Positions 38,001 to 42,458 of a stretch of DNA of 42,458 nucleotides are shown here, in pieces (the first letter of the stretch is position 1; every line of letters begins with the position of its first letter). The translations under genes and the position numbers were made by a program. The notes under the pieces were generated by a model. That model worked only from the letters and a program-made list of their open reading frames with translations, was not told the DNA's origin and ran no database searches. Origin of the DNA: an uncultured Bartonella sp. (GTDB taxonomy: Bacteria; Pseudomonadota; Alphaproteobacteria; Rhizobiales; Rhizobiaceae); contig CAMLLT010000003.1 of assembly GCA_946480935.1 (NCBI GenBank), positions 1-42,458 of the forward strand, given 5' to 3'.

Positions 38001-40610
38001 ATTTGTCAATACCGATTGGAAGTGGCCACGCAAGGAATTATCCATGCTTGTCGGCATAATGTTGCGCAGAACACCAAGTGTGGGGGCAATAAACATGCCC
38101 AAAAGCAGAAATAATTGCCAGAAAACAGCCGTATGAAGCGGCAAAGCACACCAACCGACAAGCGAGGCAATAATCCACATGAGCGGTGTCAGAGAACGCC
38201 GCAAATTATCCTGCATTTTCCAGCGGGTAATGAGGTTGATATTGTGACGGGTGAAAAGATAGGGCAGCAATTGCCAGTCACCGCGGATCCAGCGATGATG
38301 ACGGGCAACATCGACATTATAAGCCGTCGGATAATCTTCAACCACCTCGACATCGCTCACAAAACCGACACGCGCATAACCGCCTTCAAGAAGGTCATGG
38401 CTCAACACACTATTTTCGCGCACTTTGTCGGCAAGCGCTATTTCAAACGCATCAATGTCATAAAGGCCTTTGCCGGTATAGGTTCCTTCGCCCAAAAGGT
38501 CCTGATAGGTATCGGAGACGGCAAAAACATAAGGATCTATGCCGCGATTGACCGAAAAGACACGCTGCAGGAATGAAGCATCATCACCGGTGGTAAGCGA
38601 GGGTGTCACACGCGGCTGAAGAATGCCATAACCGCTTTTAACCGTATGTGTTTTCGGGTCAATGACCGGACGATTCAATGGATGATTGAGTTTTCCGACG
38701 AGGCGGGTGACGGCCTCGGTGGTGAGCCTTGTGTCGGAATCAAGCGTCATGACAAAGCGGCAATCCATTGGCAGACGTGGGTCTGTCGGGAAGAAACTGG
38801 TATCACGGTCACCGCGCAAAAGCAGATTCAATTCATGCAGCTTGCCACGTTTACGCTCCCAGCCCATATAGCAATCTTCGCTGGGATTGTACAAACGGTG
38901 ACGATGTAAAATGAAAAATAGTGGCTGCCCGTCACCGCGATAATACCGGTTAAGATCGGCAATACCTTTTTGCGCATATTCGAGAAGATCGCGATCGTCT
39001 GCCGTTTCTTCCTTTTTCGAGTCGGCCCAGTCAGTTACCAAGGCAAAATAAATGGCCCCTTGCGGGTTAGAGAGATAGTGAACTTCGAGGTTCCTTATCT
39101 GCTCGTCAATAGAATCGCGCGAGGTTATCATTGTCGGAACGACAACAAGCGTTTTGGCTTCTTCCGGAATGCCGTCCTTATATTCATATCCTATCAACCG
39201 GCGTGGTTCGACAGTCCAGGCAACCAGAGTATTGAAGAGCGCAAAAGCGGTATCCATTGTCGGGAAAAGTGCCAGTGCTGTGAAGGTTAGCGACAATGCG
39301 TGGCTCAAGCCGGTTCCCCTCAGCAATGCATAAACTGCAAGCAGGATAAGAATCGTTATGACAGAAACCGGAATGGCAATGCTGAAAATTTTCATCCCGC
39401 GGAAGGAACGCATGAAACGGGTCGAGAACGGGCAATCATAATTGCAAGCCTGTTCAAAAGCTTCTCGTCCAGGTCCCACAAGATACCAAGCAACCGATGC
39501 ACCAGTCGCGACACCGTCTTTCTTTGTATTCTCGACCATGTCGATTGCTTTTTTTGTCACTTCCAGTTCGGTTAACGGCGAACGACGGGCAATTTTTTCG
39601 ATGATGACGCGATAGGTATTGCGCGATGGAAAGTCGATTTCTCCGAAATCGCTGTTTTCACGCAACATGAAATCGACATGGCTGACCGTTTCGAACCAGT
39701 ATGTCCAATCAACGTCATCAATCGCTTTCAGGGCGCGGATGATATTGCCCATGGTCACACCGCCGGTTGATTGGCGCGAATGTTCTTCGGCTGTTGCCGA
39801 TTCAGGGTCGCTGCCATGACGATGTAACTGCTCTTCGAGCCAGTTCAAGGCTGTTGTTGAATCAACAGAAGCGCCACGCAAACGATAGAGAAGATGGGCC
39901 GCAAAAGTCGGGTCGGCAACAAGTGCCTCATAGGTTGAAAAAATGCTCTGAAGTGCATTATCATTTTCAGCCAGAGCCATTTGGTCAGCGGCCTGATTTG
40001 CAAATCGCCGCATCCGGCGGGCTTTTTCAATGCGCATGGAAAGCCGGCGTGCATTTTCGATGAGAACCATACGGACAGCCGAAGGCAAAGCCCATAATTC
40101 GCCAATCTGGAAATCTGCAACCTGTTGGTAACCATTGACCATGGCCGTTAAAGTTTTAAGCGAAAAACTGCTGTCGGTATGCGCAACATAAAGCCAGGCT
40201 AGAGCGAAAATCCTTGGCAGTTCATTTTCACCTTTATAAGGGGGAAGCTGTTTGACAAATGCACGCGGAAAATCACGCCGCGCCTGCTGGATGGTTTTAT
40301 CGATCGTATAATGGTTATCGAGCAGCCATTGGGCAGCCGGTGTAATGGTCTCGTTATTGCGAGCGGCGGCATCGGTCGAGCGGAAGGTATGCAAAATGAG
40401 CTTGGAATTCTCGGTGAGCCGTTCTCTAAAATCGAATGGCGTATATTCCGGCAAAACAATTTTTTTGCCCTCGGCCATTTCATGGGCCAGTTGCTGCAGC
40501 TCGTCTTCCGACTTGAAGGTCGAGCGGATTGGAAAAGCTGTATCAGGAAGGTAGCGTATTTCCGTTTGCTGAGAAAGAAGCCATTTAATTGATGATGCAG
40601 TTTCCGCCAT
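32016..40610 (-). CDS. ndvB: Cyclic beta-1,2-glucan synthase
   Basis: 2864 residues, the usual size for NdvB/ChvB/Cgs. The inner-membrane enzyme initiates, elongates, cyclises and trims beta-1,2-glucan from UDP-glucose. Layout: N-terminal part; membrane spans near 407-480; the GT84 glycosyltransferase with TLDSDTRL (about 620-627) and HHRWIRGDWQ (about 773-782); further spans (about 808-975); a glycoamylase-like region with YQYSNFGVPSLGLQRG and YYAHHHGMSILAIDN (about 1390-1485); two carbohydrate-binding blocks (about 1560-1830, 2060-2300); and a C-terminal GH94 phosphorylase domain with GGDWNDGMN (about 2545). AAGGA precedes the ATG. Periplasmic cyclic glucans serve osmoadaptation and host interaction in Rhizobium, Agrobacterium and Brucella. 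No truncation is visible. Confidence 0.97.
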   Translation of the reverse strand: MAETASSIKWLLSQQTEIRYLPDTAFPIRSTFKSEDELQQLAHEMAEGKKIVLPEYTPFDFRERLTENSKLILHTFRSTDAAARNNETITPAAQWLLDNHYTIDKTIQQARRDFPRAFVKQLPPYKGENELPRIFALAWLYVAHTDSSFSLKTLTAMVNGYQQVADFQIGELWALPSAVRMVLIENARRLSMRIEKARRMRRFANQAADQMALAENDNALQSIFSTYEALVADPTFAAHLLYRLRGASVDSTTALNWLEEQLHRHGSDPESATAEEHSRQSTGGVTMGNIIRALKAIDDVDWTYWFETVSHVDFMLRENSDFGEIDFPSRNTYRVIIEKIARRSPLTELEVTKKAIDMVENTKKDGVATGASVAWYLVGPGREAFEQACNYDCPFSTRFMRSFRGMKIFSIAIPVSVITILILLAVYALLRGTGLSHALSLTFTALALFPTMDTAFALFNTLVAWTVEPRRLIGYEYKDGIPEEAKTLVVVPTMITSRDSIDEQIRNLEVHYLSNPQGAIYFALVTDWADSKKEETADDRDLLEYAQKGIADLNRYYRGDGQPLFFILHRHRLYNPSEDCYMGWERKRGKLHELNLLLRGDRDTSFFPTDPRLPMDCRFVMTLDSDTRLTTEAVTRLVGKLNHPLNRPVIDPKTHTVKSGYGILQPRVTPSLTTGDDASFLQRVFSVNRGIDPYVFAVSDTYQDLLGEGTYTGKGLYDIDAFEIALADKVRENSVLSHDLLEGGYARVGFVSDVEVVEDYPTAYNVDVARHHRWIRGDWQLLPYLFTRHNINLITRWKMQDNLRRSLTPLMWIIASLVGWCALPLHTAVFWQLFLLLGMFIAPTLGVLRNIMPTSMDNSLRGHFQSVLTNIATSTADVALRTTFLAYSAFYMVDAIIRTLYRMFVSHKHLLEWKTSAATRSSPNTLSYYVTTMWPATLIGVISIALPAALHNSAVFVALPFGLAWFFSPLIAWIVSRSAAFQDSLEIRPSDKNELRRIARRTWHYYETFANADNHFLPPDNYQEDPVPVLARRTSPTNIGVYLLSTVAARDFGWVSFDDAIQRIERTLDTMDKMERFRGHFFNWYETDTLRPLVPSYVSTVDSGNLAGHLVTLAAALKEWSEAPSVFLQGDLAGLLDVNDILQETLNLIPDDRRILRPLRRRIDERIANFRRAVRSIMDEPETATFRTANLTTAANDIGRLTSELDGEIGSDESRHAVSWAECLIETCEAHTHDATADHDTEALRKTLSDLSAKARQFAFDMKFDFLERQERRLMSIGYRVQENELDESCYDLLASEARLSSLFAIAKGDVKVEHWFRLGRMLVPVGWKGALLSWSGSMFEYLMPPLVMREPLGSLLDQTNRLVVRRQIQYANERGLPWGISEAAFNARDQQMNYQYSNFGVPSLGLQRGLSRNAVIAPYASILASQYMPTEAVANLARLRKLGALGEYGFHDSVDFTPARVREGEKYAVVKNYYAHHHGMSILAIDNVIFDGRMRDRFHSDPVIEAAQLLLQEKAPREIPMVHAKTANPMRSDAGGFEDAPVRVIKAPLTKPRSTVLLSNGNYSVMLTGKGSGYSRWNNIAVTRFMPDAAEDQQGTFIFLRDPASGRWWSATGEPTRVADEEASTVFTDEKAEYTKTVDGIKSTVECIVASEGDGEGRRIELINTTSKDRILEITSYAELVLTTPETDAAHTVFARMFVETEIADQGGTIYAKRRKRDPKDPEIHVAHFVTDTSGAVRDAEAETDRRVFIGRGRSIRRPAAFDRGATLTGTEGCVLDPVAAIRCRVRVPARKKATLIFWTFAANSKEKLVSQVEYYRQPNVFQREFSLAWTRSQVSLYQLGIKPKESVVYQKYATSLIYPDRTWRLPSEALAENLGKQSDLWPMSISGDFPIFLLRLDNEADLEVLRGLLKAHEYWRMRGLTVDIVILNERAFSYAQDTQRAIEWMCEGYRNRTAEADGRQHIFTVRRDQMNEQSFKTLLASARIVLQAQNGSLSEQMQRMENIDSDLSHRNKDEEAAQSAKTHNNGKAAQRKSGKHEEIVMPLEQGQFTSIGIIGDQHKSCPLPDGKDLAYWNGYGGFDKDNSYVIRLSGRNATPNPWINVISNEHFGFHVSAEGSSFTWSGNSRDYQLTPWANDPVVNRPGEALYIVDRRSLKRFSPVSVVECDDGALYEARHGLGYSTFTSKHGTISLELTHTVDNKRPIRLSRLVIKNEDKSPRSLRLYDYVEWVLGTVRAKAAPFIIPDYDEKRGALFVRNPYHTEKSEEVSFIAASFAPSSYTADRTEFIGSIGTVKHPQAIRQGEPLSNTVEAGRDPCSALAFDIELKAGEKKEIIFYLGNAKNRLEAEKLLDSIRKETFTSVLEKEKKQWTDFVSGLQVKTNDRSFDLMVNNWLPYQTYACRIMARAAFYQASGAFGFRDQLQDTLSLLLLKPELAREQIINAASRQFPEGDVQHWWLPDNGAGVRTLISDDVAWLGYGTALYVNSTGDHAFLDTDIAFIDGDKLKEGQHDSYFQPAISPKTATLYEHCALALDLAVKRTGEHGLPLMLGGDWNDGMNLVGIEGKGESVWLGWFLGTALQAFIPIAEERKDEKRVKKWTQHLETLTKALETSGWDGKWYRRGYFDNGEPLGSHTNDECQIDTIAQSWSVISGMGTEEHQKQAMQSMLEHLLDEKGQLIRLFWPPFDKTELEPGYIKGYPAGIRENGGQYTHGAIWSILALAKLGDKDKAYQVFSMINPISHGKNPHVYRVEPYVISADIYSVEPRRGQGGWTWYTGSAGWFYRAATESILGINRNGSKLYLEPCLPKDWPGYEATIKFDNATYVIKVNRGKNPVLTVDDKKVEKPENGIGLKKTGHHEINLTINN

Positions 40611-40900
40611 ATTATTTGATCCTTGCCTTAAAAAAGCTCACGCGACAGAATTTAGCCTGTTTTTTTAACGATAAACTATATCTTTTTTATTAAACTCAAT
40701 TTTCGATTTTTTTGGTAAACGCCAAACACTTTATATTACATGCCGATAAAAATAGGACATAGTGTTAAAAATTGCATTAAATACCGCTGTTATGAGGGGA
40801 AAAAGATCGGCAAATCAGGGCATTCCTTTAATAAAACAGTTCCCCGACATATTCGTTAAACAGCCATAAAGTTTAAGAATTTATTTATAAAGCAATCAAC
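40611..40900. other. ndvB upstream region
   Basis: About 290 bp, AT-rich, no gene. It must contain the ndvB promoter (minus strand). Shine-Dalgarno AAGGA lies about 9 bases ahead of the ATG. I could not single out a -35/-10 pair. Confidence 0.5.
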
Positions 40901-40930
40901 TAAAGCCCCGTTAGAGAAAACGGGGCTTTA
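40901..40930 (-). terminator. Terminator-like hairpin after maeB
   Basis: TAAAGCCCCGTT (40901-40912), loop AGAGAA, AACGGGGCTTTA (40919-40930): a 12-bp stem 14 bp past the maeB stop. The T residues form part of the stem and no long T run follows, so it is slightly atypical. Confidence 0.75.
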
Positions 40931-40944
40931 AAATCCGGATGGGT

Positions 40945-42458
40945 CTATTTTGTCGTGTTATAGGCTGCCAATGCTGCCATAGTAACTATGTCGGAATCAC
41001 GTGCTCCCAAGGGAACAATCTGGGCCGATTTTTCAAGTCCAACAAGAATGGGGCCGATCAGGGTTGCTCCGCCGAGTTCCTGCAACATTTTGCTGGCAAT
41101 TGAAGCGGAATGGTAGCCCGGCATAACCAGAACATTGGCCGGTTCACTCAAGCCCATGAATGGATATTGCTCCATCATTTTCGGATTGAGGGCAACATCG
41201 GCACTCATTTCGCCATCAACTTCGAAATTGACATTGCGCGCGCGAAGCAATTTGACCGCTTCCTGAATACGTTGTGCACCTTCACCTTTCATGTGACCGA
41301 AAGTAGAATATGCCAGAAGTGCGACGCGTGGCTTATAGCTCATATCATGGGCAAAATTTGCCGCTTGTTCGGCAATATCAGCCAATTCTTCCGGATTCGG
41401 GTGTTCCGAAATAGCGGTGTCGGCAATAAAAACAGTGCGACCGCGGCAAATTGCCATAGAAATACCGACAACCCGTTCGCCGGCTTTTATGTCAATAACG
41501 CGCAGGACATCAACAAGTCCGGTTTCATAATTACGTGTTACGCCGGTAATCATCGCATCAGCGTCGCCCAATGCCAACATGCATGCGGCAAAATGATTAC
41601 GATCATTATTGATATAACGGTGACAATCTCTCAATAGCCAACCTTTTCGTTGCATTTTGCTATAGAGATAATCGGCATAAGCATCTTTTCGATCGGACAG
41701 GCGGGCATTGGCAATTTTTATTCCGGATCTGTTAAGGTCGATACCGGCTGCCTTTGCTCTTTTTTCGATAACATCTTCATGCCCAACCAGAATGGCACTA
41801 CCGAGGTTCTGGTTGACGTAAGAAACGGCTGCCCGCATAACCTGTTCTTCTTCACCTTCGGCAAAGACAATCCGTTTGGGATTTTGCCGCACGCGATTAT
41901 AAACACCGCGCATTGTTGCGGCTATCGGGTCACGCCGCGCAGCCAAATCCCGCGCATAAGCTTCGAGATCAGCAATAGGCTTACCGGCAACGCCGCTTTC
42001 CATTGCCGCCTTGGCAACAGCAGTCGGAATGGCAGATAACAGGCGTGAATCAAACGGTACCGGAATGATATAATTCGGCCCGAATTTAAGCCGGCTGCCC
42101 CGATAGGCTTCGGCGACATCGTCAGGCACTTCTTCACGGGCAAGTTGGGCTATGGCTTTTGCTGCCGCAATTTTCATTGTTTCATTGATCGTGCTGGCGC
42201 GTACGTCAAGCGCTCCGCGGAAAATATAAGGAAAGCATAAAACATTGTTTATCTGGTTAGGGTAATCCGAGCGCCCGGTAGCCATAATGGCATCATCACG
42301 CACTTTGGCAACTTCTTCCGGCGTAATTTCAGGATCAGGATTGGCCATAGCAAAAATGATCGGTTTCGGAGCCATGGATTTGACCATTTCTGGTGTCAGA
42401 ACACCTTTGGCCGAAACGCCAAAGAAAACATCTGCCCCTTCAAGTGCTTCGGCAAGTG
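40945..42458 (-). CDS. maeB: NADP-dependent malic enzyme with phosphotransacetylase-like domain (N-terminus outside window)
   Basis: Oxidative decarboxylation of malate to pyruvate with NADP+. About 504 codons are present, open to the window's right edge; the reading frame continues upstream of the internal Met (LAEALEGADVFFGVSAKGVLT) so this is a partial gene and not a start at 42387. The end of the malic-enzyme NAD(P) domain (IFAMANPDPEI; NNVLCFPYIFRGALD) is followed by the C-terminal phosphate acetyltransferase-like domain (about IVFAEGEEEQVMRAA to the end). The long MaeB type is common in alphaproteobacteria; the PTA-like part is regulatory rather than catalytic in studied examples. Confidence 0.94.
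   Translation of the reverse strand, partial: LAEALEGADVFFGVSAKGVLTPEMVKSMAPKPIIFAMANPDPEITPEEVAKVRDDAIMATGRSDYPNQINNVLCFPYIFRGALDVRASTINETMKIAAAKAIAQLAREEVPDDVAEAYRGSRLKFGPNYIIPVPFDSRLLSAIPTAVAKAAMESGVAGKPIADLEAYARDLAARRDPIAATMRGVYNRVRQNPKRIVFAEGEEEQVMRAAVSYVNQNLGSAILVGHEDVIEKRAKAAGIDLNRSGIKIANARLSDRKDAYADYLYSKMQRKGWLLRDCHRYINNDRNHFAACMLALGDADAMITGVTRNYETGLVDVLRVIDIKAGERVVGISMAICRGRTVFIADTAISEHPNPEELADIAEQAANFAHDMSYKPRVALLAYSTFGHMKGEGAQRIQEAVKLLRARNVNFEVDGEMSADVALNPKMMEQYPFMGLSEPANVLVMPGYHSASIASKMLQELGGATLIGPILVGLEKSAQIVPLGARDSDIVTMAALAAYNTTK

Overview
The window looks like a chromosomal segment of an alphaproteobacterium of the order Hyphomicrobiales (Rhizobiales), probably a Bartonella/Brucella-type lineage with a moderate-to-low GC content. 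This is inferred from four things: a very large cyclic beta-1,2-glucan synthase (NdvB/Cgs), an ActS/ActR (RegB/RegA) redox two-component pair lying after hrpB, an Irr-like Fur-family regulator, and DUF2794 and MmcB family proteins. I see no rRNA, tRNA, phage, insertion sequence or CRISPR array. Most of the window is vertically inherited core gene content, with a few long AT-rich intergenic stretches.

Layout, left to right. (1) 1-1276: ubiE-ubiB (ubiquinone synthesis) on the minus strand; ubiB runs off the left edge. (2) 1439-2065: upp (uracil salvage). (3) 2415-6870: a small secreted PepSY-like protein converges on an Irr-like Fur-family repressor, which is divergent from a four-gene SitABCD-type Mn/Fe ABC importer. 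The shared promoter region carries two Fur-family palindromes. A family-25 glycosyltransferase follows the importer. (4) 7708-8538: a long AT-rich non-coding stretch. It includes a strong candidate for a three-hairpin small RNA of the CCUCCUCCC-loop ('cuckoo'/alpha-r14/CcsR-like) type. (5) 8539-13682: an envelope-centred run: lipoprotein L,D-transpeptidase, YbaN-like membrane protein, RlpA-like protein, HdeD-like membrane protein, cardiolipin synthase and an EEP-family phosphatase/nuclease. (6) 13894-19434: DUF2794 protein, Bax-inhibitor-1 protein, and the conserved ybbP-ybbA / tesA divergent locus. (7) 19613-24868: mmcB, then hrpB-actS-actR on the minus strand. (8) 25016-26361: an ornithine cyclodeaminase/ketimine reductase overlapping a RidA imine deaminase. 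(9) 26978-29407: gyrB with a readable promoter and terminator. (10) 30594-31898 pncB, 32016-40610 ndvB/cgs, and 40945-42458 maeB (5' end outside the window), all on the minus strand.

Functional themes are envelope construction and osmotic adaptation (ndvB, cls, ldt, rlpA, GT25), metal uptake under a Fur-family regulator, redox control, and central/NAD metabolism. The most interesting items are the anti-Shine-Dalgarno small RNA at about 7804-7914, the Irr-like regulator that lacks the usual histidine cluster beside its two operator-like palindromes, the structured gyrB promoter/leader, and the OCD-RidA pair.
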